A stretch of 64,000 bases of DNA from Paenibacillus stellifer (GTDB taxonomy: Bacteria > Bacillota > Bacilli > Paenibacillales > Paenibacillaceae): assembly GCF_000758685.1 (NCBI RefSeq), contig NZ_CP009286.1:3192501-3256500 (forward strand), read 5' to 3'. Under the pieces are notes generated by a model. The model made no database searches. It saw only the letters and a program-made list of their open reading frames with translations, and had not been told where the DNA came from. The position numbers were made by a program, and so were the translations under genes. Below are positions 26,534-35,165 of the stretch, in pieces (position 1 is the stretch's first letter; every line of letters starts with the position of its first letter).

Positions 26534-27454
26534 ATGGATTATGATTTGAAAATCGATGTGTCTTCCGTATACGAGCTGCTCGACAGCTTCATGCTATATG
26601 TAACGAGAAAATGGATTACGAATCTCGATATCGGCCCGGACTGGGTGCGCGACATAGACGAACGCATTCCCCCGCTCAAAATTGCGGCGCTCCGAACCGC
26701 TGCGGACTGGCCCTTCAACGATTACGATGTGCTGTATGCCTGGGCCTACACCCACGGACCCGCCGCAAAGGTCGAACTGTTCCTCAGGGACATGGAATCC
26801 GCAACGGCGGAAGAATGGTTCGAGATGGCCGCACCGTATTTGCCGAACTTCACGCTGGATGAATGCCGGCGGATCAAGGACGGGTACGGCCCCCTGCTGC
26901 GTCTATGGCATGATCAGTATTTCCGCCATGTCGAATCCAAGATGCTCGCGCTGTTAATCCAGGACGCCTCCGAGAAAAAGCTGCTTCAGAGCAAGATGGA
27001 TTCCGCTGCGCTCATCGAATATGCTTCAGGGGGCATCGTAATTCAGGACATTCCGGAACTTGAGACGGTTGTCCTTCTGCCGACCGTGCATCACCGGCCG
27101 ATTAATACGTACTGCTTTTACAATAAGCTGATTCTTGTTCAATACCCGGTTGACGTCCCCGTGGAGAATGAAGATGAACCGCCTACGCTGCTGCTCCGTA
27201 TGACCAAGGCGCTGTCGGACCCCGTCCGGCTTCGCCTGCTCCGCTACGTGGCGGACGAGCCCAAGTCATTGTGGGAGATTCAATCGGAATTCTCCAGCCA
27301 GTCGGCGGACATATTGATGCATCATCTCCTCATGCTGAGAGTTGCCGGACTGCTGCGCATCCACCTGCGCGATGAACAGAATGAGCGCTTCAGCATCAGG
27401 GTGGACGGCGCTTCGGAACTTCAGATGTTCCTGGAGTCGTATATTCGATTATAA
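26534..27454 (+). CDS. ArsR/SmtB-type winged-helix regulator with long N-terminal domain
   Basis: A 306-residue regulator whose DNA-binding domain is at the C-terminus: MTKALSDPVRLRLLRYVADEP followed by a helix-turn-helix (SLWEIQSEFSSQSADILMHH) matches ArsR proteins. The 215-residue N-terminal part has no recognised motif and probably senses a ligand. Only one cysteine is visible (CFYNK), so a thiol metal site is unlikely. The ATG at 26534 is 12 nt after GGGAGG, a long spacing, but no better start is in frame. It is divergent from the MFS gene and is the likely binder of the palindrome at 26436-26455. Confidence 0.85.
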   Translation: MDYDLKIDVSSVYELLDSFMLYVTRKWITNLDIGPDWVRDIDERIPPLKIAALRTAADWPFNDYDVLYAWAYTHGPAAKVELFLRDMESATAEEWFEMAAPYLPNFTLDECRRIKDGYGPLLRLWHDQYFRHVESKMLALLIQDASEKKLLQSKMDSAALIEYASGGIVIQDIPELETVVLLPTVHHRPINTYCFYNKLILVQYPVDVPVENEDEPPTLLLRMTKALSDPVRLRLLRYVADEPKSLWEIQSEFSSQSADILMHHLLMLRVAGLLRIHLRDEQNERFSIRVDGASELQMFLESYIRL

Positions 27455-27502
27455 TACTTTTACAGACATTAGAGGGCCTGACCCGACTAAGGAGTGAGCG
27501 AC

Positions 27503-28261
27503 ATGAAATATTGGACACAACAAGTGATTTTCGATCTGGACGATACTTTGGTCCACTGCAACAAATATTTTGACCTCATTCTGGGACAATATTTCGAGCT
27601 GATGGGCGAATGGTTCAAGTCGGAAGGCGCAACCACCGAAGAAATGCGGCGCAAGCAGGTTGAGATTGATGTCGAGACAGTCAGCACCAAAGGTCTGGCG
27701 AGCGACAACTTTCCGAAATCCCTGATCGCCACCTACCGCTATTTCTGCACAAAATACGGCCGTCCGGCCGATCGTTTTCACGAAGAACAGCTGATGAAGC
27801 TCGGTCTCAGTGTATACGACCAGGAGATCGAGGCTTATCCGGGTATGGTCGAGACGCTCGACTCCATGAAGCAGGACGGACATGAGCTTCACCTGTACAC
27901 CGGAGGCGACCATGCCATTCAGCGACGTAAAATCGAGCAGATGAAGCTGGATCTGTATTTTGGGGACCGGATCTATATCCGTCAGCATAAAAATGTCGAA
28001 GCGCTCGAAGCTATTCTGCAGGGCGGCAACTTCACCCGCGAGCGCACCTGGATGATCGGAAATTCCCTGCGGACCGATGTACAGCCTGCCGTGACAGCCG
28101 GCATCAAGAGCATCTACCTGAAGCAGAAGAATGAATGGCTGTACAATATGATCGAGCTTCAGCGCGACATGCAGCAGGCCGTCATTACGATCGGCTCCAT
28201 TCATGAAGCGGTACATGTCATTCGCGGAGCTTCCCTTCACCGCAACTCCGGTCACGGCTAA
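27503..28261 (+). CDS. HAD-superfamily hydrolase
   Basis: A 252-residue haloacid-dehalogenase-fold phosphatase with motif I FDLDDTLVHC (nucleophile Asp near residue 11), motif II Thr in LYTGGD, and motif IV in MIGNSLRTDVQPAVTAG. The cap insert between motifs I and II is helical (C1 type). The ATG at 27503 has AAGGAG 8 nt upstream; an overlapping GTG at 27494 would sit on the binding site. It lies 48 nt after the ArsR-type gene in the same direction, so the two may be cotranscribed. Substrate unknown. Confidence 0.88.
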   Translation: MKYWTQQVIFDLDDTLVHCNKYFDLILGQYFELMGEWFKSEGATTEEMRRKQVEIDVETVSTKGLASDNFPKSLIATYRYFCTKYGRPADRFHEEQLMKLGLSVYDQEIEAYPGMVETLDSMKQDGHELHLYTGGDHAIQRRKIEQMKLDLYFGDRIYIRQHKNVEALEAILQGGNFTRERTWMIGNSLRTDVQPAVTAGIKSIYLKQKNEWLYNMIELQRDMQQAVITIGSIHEAVHVIRGASLHRNSGHG

Positions 28262-28363
28262 CAGCGGCTGCTTCTCATACCTGTTACAAATGGCATATCG
28301 GGATGACGTCCAAGCCTTTATACTCCTCTTTGTGAAAAATCAAGAGAACACAGGAGGAGCGGT

Positions 28364-29101
28364 ATGAGCAGCAATCCCGCCAAGAACGGAAAGTCACGCA
28401 ATCCGAACACCCTTGCCATGATTCTTGGAATTCTGGTCGTCATTCTGGCCGGGGCGCTTCTGTACACATGGACTCACGGAAAGGACACGGAAGCGGCCGA
28501 GCTGGATAAACTGCCCAACTATACCGACGTAAAGGGCATGATCAAGGTCGATGGCATCAAATACGATAAACAGCCTCATCTCGGAACCTCGAAAGCCCCG
28601 GTCAAGGTCGTTGAGTTCGCCGATTTCAAGTGCCCCGCCTGCAAAGATTGGACGAAAACGTATATGCAGAGATTCCTCCGAGAATATGTGGATACCGGCA
28701 AGGTCGATTATTATTTCATGAATTTCGCCTTCATTGACCGGGATTCCTATCTGGCCGCCAGTGCGGGGGAAGCGATCTATCATCAAAGCAACGAGAAGTT
28801 TTGGGAATACGCCGTTAAGCTGTACGAGAATCAGGGCGACGAGAACCAGATCTGGGCCACCCAAAGCTTCATTCTGAAATTCGTCAAACAGAACATCGAC
28901 GGCATCGATTACGCCCGGTTCCAGCAGGATCTGAAGAACGAGACCTATATGCTCGATGTCAAGGAAGACTTCAAAACCGCTGGCTCGCTCGGCGTGAACG
29001 GCACCCCGAAATTTATGGTGAACGGCATCCTTCTTCAAGACTCCGAGTACAAGACGCTGACCGCCGCCATCGACAAGGAGCTGAAGCAAGCAGAAAAATA
29101 A
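28364..29101 (+). CDS. Membrane-anchored DsbA/BdbD-like thioredoxin
   Basis: A 245-residue thiol-disulfide protein with a short basic N-terminus, one membrane anchor (about 18-37) and an extracytoplasmic DsbA-type thioredoxin fold. The active site is CPAC (FADFKCPACKDW, about residue 90), and the cis-Pro loop is NGTPKFMVNG. This fits BdbD-like oxidases that form disulfides in exported proteins, but no BdbC/DsbB partner is adjacent. ATG at 28364 follows AGGAGG. A perfect terminator follows at 29145-29173. Confidence 0.9.
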   Translation: MSSNPAKNGKSRNPNTLAMILGILVVILAGALLYTWTHGKDTEAAELDKLPNYTDVKGMIKVDGIKYDKQPHLGTSKAPVKVVEFADFKCPACKDWTKTYMQRFLREYVDTGKVDYYFMNFAFIDRDSYLAASAGEAIYHQSNEKFWEYAVKLYENQGDENQIWATQSFILKFVKQNIDGIDYARFQQDLKNETYMLDVKEDFKTAGSLGVNGTPKFMVNGILLQDSEYKTLTAAIDKELKQAEK

Positions 29102-29144
29102 TGCCGGACTCTTCACTCAGAGCACAGCGAATACGGAATGATCC

Positions 29145-29173
29145 AAAAAGACACCTTGTTAAGGTGTCTTTTT
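29145..29173. terminator. Bidirectional terminator
   Basis: Perfect stem AAAAAGACACCTT/AAGGTGTCTTTTT between the convergent thioredoxin and alpha-galactosidase genes. Confidence 0.92.
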
Positions 29174-29200
29174 GACGTGCAGCAATCACTTTCAGTTCTC

Positions 29201-31357
29201 TTATTCGAGCAAAATAGCGGCGGCTTCCATTTCGGAAGTCGGATAAATCAGGAGCATCCGGTCAACGACTTCTGCCCGAATATCCGTTCCCGCGTACAGA
29301 TCGGCAATCCGGTCCGGGCATCCCTCAGGGAGCGGAATCTCGATGACCGCCGGAACTTCCCCATGAAAAATATGAACCGTGACATAGGCCGTCCGGTGAA
29401 GCCCTTCGTACAGCTCCTTGCCCTGGGCGATCAGATCATCCTCTCGCTGTACCCGGATTACAGCCTGATACCCGGTCAGATGTCTGTCGCTTAGCCCTTT
29501 GTCGGAGAAAATATAGCTGTATCCGGATTTAACAGCCGGAACAATCTTCCGGTAGAACGACATTCCCCGTTCAATAACAGCCCACTGCTCCTGTGCAAGC
29601 TCCGTAACATCTCCAGAGAGGCACATTCTGCCGAGGAAGGTGCTGGTCAAGGTGTAACCAATCCGTCTGAGATCATCATCCTTCCGGATTACGGCCCATA
29701 CCTGACTCTGCCTCGGGAGAATCACCCGGTGAAGACCCGCCGCAATGACGGGGATCTCTTCGGTCTCATGCGCGTCCGAGAAGGAAGCCATGCTGCACAG
29801 GCTCATCAGAAGCGGCTCCAGCTTGTGTCCGCCGGATGCGCAGTTCTCCAGAACAAGACCGGGCAGCTCTTCTCTAACCTTGCGGACGAATTGCATGGAG
29901 GCCTCCATATTTTGTCTCAGCCCTTCTCCAAGCGACTCGGCTCCGTCGCATCCAAGACCAATGGTATCGTTGTAATCCATTTTCATATACTCGATGCCGT
30001 AAGTCTTCAGTTGGCCGATCACCTTCTCGTCCAGATAAGCTTCAACTTCAGGCTTTCTCATATCGAAGTACCGGCGGTTCTCGGTCGTGATTGGAATGCC
30101 GTCCCGGTGAAGCAGCAGCTCATCCCGGTGATAGACGGCGGCATCCCGGCCCACATTGTCGATTTCAAACCACAGTCCAGGCTTCATGCCCGCATCCCGG
30201 ATCGCCTGAATCGTCTGCTGCATCCCTTCCGGGAACAGCCGGTCCGAAGGAATGTAGTCCCCCATGCCGTCTCCCCAGCTCTTGCCCTCTTCCACGAACC
30301 AGCCGCAATCGATTACAAAATAGTCGATCCCCTTGCCCTTGATGGCTTCAACAATGCCGGTAATGTTGTCATGAGACGGCAATCCCCAGGTCGTACAGTA
30401 TTCGTTAAACAAAATCGGCAGCTTATCTTCGCTCTCAGGCGCATTCTGGAGGTACTTCTCTCCGAACTGTGTCAGGCGCTGGCAGGCATAGTCAGGTCCG
30501 CCCGTACACACTGTCAAAATGGCCTCAGGCGTCGTGAACGATTGTCCCGGCTCCACAATTTTCAGCCAATGCCCGAATTCGCGGTCGGCCAAGCCTCCCG
30601 AAAGGGCAATGCCTTCGTCTCTCCGGTAAATTTCCAGCTGCCAGGAGCTTTCAATGGCGAGCTGTACACCCCAGGTGACATTTGACTCGGTATCCTCAAG
30701 CGCAGCAAACGGGAAATATCCCTTGACCGGCATGGAGCCTACTTGCCCGAAGCGTATGGAATTCGGCTGCCACTGCACCCAGTTCGGTTCCAGCTGCAAA
30801 TCCTCGATCGTCTCGGTGATCAGCCTCGCTTCCTGGCTCCATTTGCTTCGCAGCCGGTGAAAGCGCAGCGTGCCGACCGCGTCTCCTTGCTGAAAAGGAG
30901 TCATTTCGCTCATCGAGAAACTCGACAGCATTTCAAGCGTCATTCGTTCGGAGGAGCGGTTCACAGCGGTTGTCCGTGAGGATACACCGGCATCTCCCTC
31001 GCACCAGATCAGCTCATGAATGAATTCATGGTTCCTTCCGTCTTCCAGTACGGTCCGGATCGTGAACTTTCCTCCGCTGCTCTCGGTCTCCTGCAATTTG
31101 AACCGGCATTGCTGGACGGTTCCACTGTTGCGCATCGTCATTCCTCCGGCGTATGAGCCCGGATAAATATCGCCAAGCAGCTTCACTTGAACGAGACTGT
31201 CTCCTCTTGAGAATTTCAGCTCCTGCACATCATCTTCCCTGTTGGCCGGTATCAGTTGAAGCTCCACCTGCCCGTTCTCTTCTCCCTTGAAATACCTGGC
31301 TAGCATATCGCCCAGTCTGAATTGGCTTAGTAGCTGCTTGCGCATTCCCTTGTCCAT
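29201..31357 (-). CDS. Alpha-galactosidase, GH36 family
   Basis: A 718-residue cytoplasmic glycoside hydrolase. The N-terminal half is a beta-supersandwich, followed by a TIM barrel with DYFVIDCGWFVEEGKSWGD, the likely nucleophile Asp in EYMKMDYNDTIG, and a probable acid/base Asp in ASFSDAHETEEIP. It probably cleaves terminal alpha-galactose from melibiose- or raffinose-type sugars; activity on another alpha-linked sugar is possible because the nucleophile motif differs from the well-known WDMNR form. ATG at 31357 has GAGGGG about 8 nt upstream. The divergent AraC regulator is probably its activator; no sugar transporter is next to it. Confidence 0.85.
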   Translation of the reverse strand: MDKGMRKQLLSQFRLGDMLARYFKGEENGQVELQLIPANREDDVQELKFSRGDSLVQVKLLGDIYPGSYAGGMTMRNSGTVQQCRFKLQETESSGGKFTIRTVLEDGRNHEFIHELIWCEGDAGVSSRTTAVNRSSERMTLEMLSSFSMSEMTPFQQGDAVGTLRFHRLRSKWSQEARLITETIEDLQLEPNWVQWQPNSIRFGQVGSMPVKGYFPFAALEDTESNVTWGVQLAIESSWQLEIYRRDEGIALSGGLADREFGHWLKIVEPGQSFTTPEAILTVCTGGPDYACQRLTQFGEKYLQNAPESEDKLPILFNEYCTTWGLPSHDNITGIVEAIKGKGIDYFVIDCGWFVEEGKSWGDGMGDYIPSDRLFPEGMQQTIQAIRDAGMKPGLWFEIDNVGRDAAVYHRDELLLHRDGIPITTENRRYFDMRKPEVEAYLDEKVIGQLKTYGIEYMKMDYNDTIGLGCDGAESLGEGLRQNMEASMQFVRKVREELPGLVLENCASGGHKLEPLLMSLCSMASFSDAHETEEIPVIAAGLHRVILPRQSQVWAVIRKDDDLRRIGYTLTSTFLGRMCLSGDVTELAQEQWAVIERGMSFYRKIVPAVKSGYSYIFSDKGLSDRHLTGYQAVIRVQREDDLIAQGKELYEGLHRTAYVTVHIFHGEVPAVIEIPLPEGCPDRIADLYAGTDIRAEVVDRMLLIYPTSEMEAAAILLE

Positions 31358-31559
31358 GTTGAAGCCCCTCTCCTGCTACGGTGTCGGCGAGCCCGCCCCT
31401 AACGGGCCCGTTGCCTCCTTATCATAACCCGCCCAGCATGTTAAGAATTACTCGGGGACGACACAATCTTATCTCTTAGCGACTATCCATTAGAGCTGCG
31501 TACATGATACGATATAGCTATTAAAGGGACTATTCAGATTGAGTAGAAAGGAATCGCTT

Positions 31560-32471
31560 ATGTATTTTTATCTCTCAACCGACAGGTTTCCGAAGGCATC
31601 CTTTATGCAGCGGAATATTTTTCCGGATGACTGGATGCACTTTCCCCGTAAGCCGTCTGAATACATGCTGTTTCTGGTTAATGATGGCGTTCTCTATATT
31701 CAGGAAAATGAAGTCCCGTATGAATTGCATCATGGTGACATGCTGCTGCTGGAGCCCGGACATTTCCATACTGGCTACAAGAACGCCTTTGTCGATTTTT
31801 ACTTTATTCATATGCCCCCGGACACCTTCATCCCAAGCATGATCGAAACCCAAGAAGATCTGGCTGCGCATTTTCAGCAAAAAAAGCACCAATACTACAA
31901 GGGCAATCCATTTGATTACGGTCTGTACGATTCCTGCAAATGCCTCATACCCAAGACCATGAAGCTCCCCGAAACGTCTTTTCAGGCAATTCGCGGGCAG
32001 ATGGAGGAGTCGATGCAGGCGCTGGCTGCCGGTGATGAAGAGTATAAGCTCATTTGTTCCCGGAATATGCTCGACATCCTGATCCGAATATCCAAAAGCT
32101 GCGCTCTCTCGGCCCTTTCCGAAGCCCCGGCCTCATCTGAATTGTCCCGGAAGGATAAACGGGTGGAAGAGATATTGAGCCTGCTGCATGAACGCTACGC
32201 CTATAAATGGACCGGTGACGAAATCGAACGCCGTCTGCATTCGAACTTTGATTATTTGAACCGGACCTTCAAAGAGCAGACAGGCCTCACCATCTTCGAG
32301 TACTTAACGATCTTCCGGATCAATAAAGCCAAGGAATTTCTGACAAACGGCAGTCTGAAAATCCATGAAATCGCTGCGCTTACCGGCTTCTCCAACGAAT
32401 ACCATTTCAACCGGGTCTTCGCCCGGTTGACCGGAGTTCCACCGGGCAAGTACCGCAAGGCTAACCAATAG
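31560..32471 (+). CDS. AraC-family transcriptional regulator
   Basis: A 303-residue regulator: N-terminal cupin-like sugar-sensing domain (NDGVLYIQENEVPYELHHGD, LEPGHFHTGY) and C-terminal double helix-turn-helix (about 205-300) with the family end IHEIAALTGFSNEYHFNRVF and TGVPPGKYRK. ATG at 31560 has AAAGGA 7 nt upstream; an in-frame TTG at 31539 lacks a site. It is divergent from the alpha-galactosidase gene and is the likely regulator of alpha-galactoside use. The 200 nt between them contains the shared control region, where I could not define half-sites. Confidence 0.92.
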   Translation: MYFYLSTDRFPKASFMQRNIFPDDWMHFPRKPSEYMLFLVNDGVLYIQENEVPYELHHGDMLLLEPGHFHTGYKNAFVDFYFIHMPPDTFIPSMIETQEDLAAHFQQKKHQYYKGNPFDYGLYDSCKCLIPKTMKLPETSFQAIRGQMEESMQALAAGDEEYKLICSRNMLDILIRISKSCALSALSEAPASSELSRKDKRVEEILSLLHERYAYKWTGDEIERRLHSNFDYLNRTFKEQTGLTIFEYLTIFRINKAKEFLTNGSLKIHEIAALTGFSNEYHFNRVFARLTGVPPGKYRKANQ

Positions 32472-32510
32472 CAAAGGCCGCTTCCCTTCATACCGGGAAG
32501 CGGCCTTTGC
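32471..32510. terminator. Bidirectional terminator between araC-type gene and topB
   Basis: Perfect 16 bp stem GCAAAGGCCGCTTCCC/GGGAAGCGGCCTTTGC with an 8 nt loop. Confidence 0.85.
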
Positions 32511-32559
32511 TTCAAGCTCTTATTGTTGCCATGTTATTTTACTTCATGAACCTGCTGCC

Positions 32560-34899
32560 TTATAGCGACTCCACTCCGAGTTCGCCGGTCTGCGGGCTTC
32601 TTAGCGTCAGCTTGCCCTCCACCGGCGTGCCGTCCGGCAGGACGAGCTTCAGCTTCGCCGTACGGCCCTTCTCCAGCAGAGACTTGATCTGCGTGTCTGT
32701 CAGCTGCCGGCCGAAGCTCTCTTTCCAGATGACGAAGCCGCAGCCTTCTTTGTAATGGGAGCAGCCGTAGCCTTTGCGGCCCATGAAGATCATGCCGCCG
32801 CAGCCTGGTCGCGGGCAGGGGCCGATGAACTTCGGCCCCGCTCCAGACGCAGGCTGCGCGGCCCTCGCCGGCGCTTCGCCCGCCGGCACGGCCCTGCCAG
32901 GTCCGCCGCCCGCAGGGGCGGACCGGCTGCTGCGGGCGCCGGCTCCGCTGCCGGCGCCGTCCGCGCCGCGCCCTGCAGCGGCGCTATTCCCGGCGCGCTG
33001 CGTGCGGGCGCGCGCCTTGCCGCCCGGCGCGGCCGGAGCCGCCGCGCCTTCGAAGGCAAGCTTGTCCGCGCGGGTCTGCGCGCGGACCTTGTCCACGATC
33101 ATCGCGGCGAATTTCTTCACGTTCTCCATGAACTGGAGATCCGAGGCCGAGCCGCGAGAGATTTCATTCAACCGGCGCTCCCACTGGCCGGTCATCTCCG
33201 GCGAGGTCAGCAGCTCGACGCCGGCTCCCCGGATGAGCTCAATGGCGGTCCGGCCCTTTTGCGTGATGAGGATTTTTTTACCCTGCATATCGATATAGCC
33301 GACCTTCTTCAGCCGCTCGATAGTGGCCGCCCGGGTCGCCGGCGTTCCAAGCCCCGAGTCCTTCATCGCGTCCCGCAGCTCTTCGTCCTCGATCTGCTTG
33401 CCCGCGCTCTCCATCGCCTTCAGCAGCGTGCCTTCCGTGAAGGCTTTTGGTGGCTGTGTCTCCTTCTCCTTGACAGCCGCGTCCTCGCACCGGACTTCGC
33501 CGTCCCGTTCAACGGAAAAAGGCTCCTGAACCTCCGTCTCCTCTTCCTCATCTTCGTTCTTGTCTTTAGCCTTGCCTCTAGCGGGCTTGTCGTTCTTCTG
33601 GTCGGCATAAATGACTTTCCAGCCGAGACTGAGCAGCTCCTTCACCGTCGTCTTGAACGTTTCACCTTCCACTTCGGTCAGAACCGTATGCATCTTGTAT
33701 TCGGCAGCCGGATAGAACTGGGCCAGAAACCGCCGGACGATGAGATCATAGAGCTTCTGCTCGTCCGGTCCAAGGTTGTTCGCCCTTTTGCCTGTCGGAA
33801 GGATGGCATGGTGGTCCTCGACCTTGGAGGGATTGCAGACGAACCGGTTGCCTTTATGCACCCGGCTGCGGTCCGCGCCGCGGGCCAGCTCTTCATATGC
33901 CGTTCCGCCAAGCGAGGACAGCGCTTTATGCATCTCCGGTATATTTTGCTCAGTGACAAAATTGGAATTCGTTCTTGGATAAGAAATCACTTTATGCTTC
34001 TCATAGAGCGCCTGGGCCACATCCAGCGTCTTCTTGGCGGAGAAGCCGAACTTGCCGTTCGCCTCCCGCTGAAGCAGCGTCAGGTCGTACAGGCGGAACG
34101 GGTATTCCTTCGTTTCTTTCGTCTCGTAGGAGGAGACGCGGCCGAGCTTGCCTTTGACCTTGGCTGCTATAGTGTCGGCCTTCTCTTTATCCGTTAGCCG
34201 GTCTCCCTGCCACATCCCCTTGTAGGCCGTCTCGCCCTGCTTGAACATGCCCTCCACCTGATAATACTTCAGCGAGGAAAAGGCCTCGATAATCTTCTGC
34301 CGCTCATAAATGAGCGCGAGCACCGGCGTCTGCACCCGCCCGACCGACAGCAGCACATTATGCCTTGTCGTGAAAGCGCGGGAGCCGTTCATCCCGATCA
34401 GCCAGTCCGCCTCGCTGCGGGCTCTCGCCGCCTTGGTCAGATTCTCATACTCCGAGCCGTCCTTCAGCTCCTGAAAGCCCCGCCGGATCGTCTCCGGCGT
34501 CAGGTCCGAGATCCACAGCCGCTTGACCGGCTGCTTGAGCTTCAAATGCCGCTGAATCAGGGAAAAAATATGCTGACCCTCGCGCCCGGCATCGCAGCAG
34601 TTGATCAGGGCATCGCAGCGCTTCGCAAGCTCCCCGATCTGCTTCAGCTGATCGATCGTCTTGCGGTTCGGCACCAGCTTGAAAGTCTCGGGAATAATCG
34701 GCAGATCGCCGATATTCCACTTCTTGTATTTCGGATCGTAGGCATCGGGCTCAGCCAGTTCGATCAGATGCCCGATGGCCCAGGTGATAATATACTGCTC
34801 CCCTTCCAGATAGGAACGGCGATTTTGGGCTTTCGGGTCGATTGCGGCGGCGATGTTGCGCCCCATATCCGGTTTTTCCGCAATGATCAGTGTCTTCAA
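32560..34899 (-). CDS. topB: DNA topoisomerase III
   Basis: A 779-residue type IA topoisomerase that decatenates and relaxes DNA by single-strand passage. The TOPRIM domain shows E8 (IIAEKP) and CDAGREGQ (D103, E107; the second Asp of the usual DxD is Gly, as in many Firmicute TopB, and Gln109 replaces the common Glu). The catalytic Tyr is Y307 in ISYPRTNS. A very GC-rich Ala/Gly/Arg linker (about residues 600-691) separates the core from a zinc-ribbon (CPRPGCGG...GCSHYKEGCGF) and a topoisomerase C-terminal repeat. The start ATG lies at 34899. It is downstream of proS and a repeat array. Confidence 0.95.
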   Translation of the reverse strand: MKTLIIAEKPDMGRNIAAAIDPKAQNRRSYLEGEQYIITWAIGHLIELAEPDAYDPKYKKWNIGDLPIIPETFKLVPNRKTIDQLKQIGELAKRCDALINCCDAGREGQHIFSLIQRHLKLKQPVKRLWISDLTPETIRRGFQELKDGSEYENLTKAARARSEADWLIGMNGSRAFTTRHNVLLSVGRVQTPVLALIYERQKIIEAFSSLKYYQVEGMFKQGETAYKGMWQGDRLTDKEKADTIAAKVKGKLGRVSSYETKETKEYPFRLYDLTLLQREANGKFGFSAKKTLDVAQALYEKHKVISYPRTNSNFVTEQNIPEMHKALSSLGGTAYEELARGADRSRVHKGNRFVCNPSKVEDHHAILPTGKRANNLGPDEQKLYDLIVRRFLAQFYPAAEYKMHTVLTEVEGETFKTTVKELLSLGWKVIYADQKNDKPARGKAKDKNEDEEEETEVQEPFSVERDGEVRCEDAAVKEKETQPPKAFTEGTLLKAMESAGKQIEDEELRDAMKDSGLGTPATRAATIERLKKVGYIDMQGKKILITQKGRTAIELIRGAGVELLTSPEMTGQWERRLNEISRGSASDLQFMENVKKFAAMIVDKVRAQTRADKLAFEGAAAPAAPGGKARARTQRAGNSAAAGRGADGAGSGAGARSSRSAPAGGGPGRAVPAGEAPARAAQPASGAGPKFIGPCPRPGCGGMIFMGRKGYGCSHYKEGCGFVIWKESFGRQLTDTQIKSLLEKGRTAKLKLVLPDGTPVEGKLTLRSPQTGELGVESL

Positions 34900-35002
34900 A
34901 ACAATCGCTCCCGTTCATCTCTTTAGTACAATCTACAGTCATGATCCCGTTCATGGGCAACAGTTAATTATACTACAAATCCGTACCGAATGGGGCAACG
35001 AG

Positions 35003-35165
35003 GTTATACGATTATACGGTATTCAGTTATACGGTTTTCGCTTATCCGGTTATTCGGTTATCCGCTATTCGATTATCCGCTATTCGTCGATTCGGTTATT
35101 CGCTATTCACTTATCCAGTGATCCGGTTACCCGGTATCCAGTTATTGGGCTATTCGGTTATCCGG
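35003..35165. repeat. Degenerate 7-8 bp tandem repeat array behind proS
   Basis: About 20 adjacent units close to ATTCGGTT / ATCCGGTT / ATTCGCT occupy some 160 nt between topB and proS. The array runs through the proS stop codon (35150-35152), so the last proS codons are repeat-derived. Units vary at one or two positions and switch between 7 and 8 nt. Confidence 0.8.

Noticed and set aside
32755..34197. Long plus-strand frame of 480 codons opposite topB
   Set aside because: It lies antisense to a well-supported topB and its Arg/Leu-rich product matches no family. High GC removes stop codons from other frames.
35003..35165. CRISPR-like array
   Set aside because: Units are 7-8 nt with no spacers and no cas genes are present.
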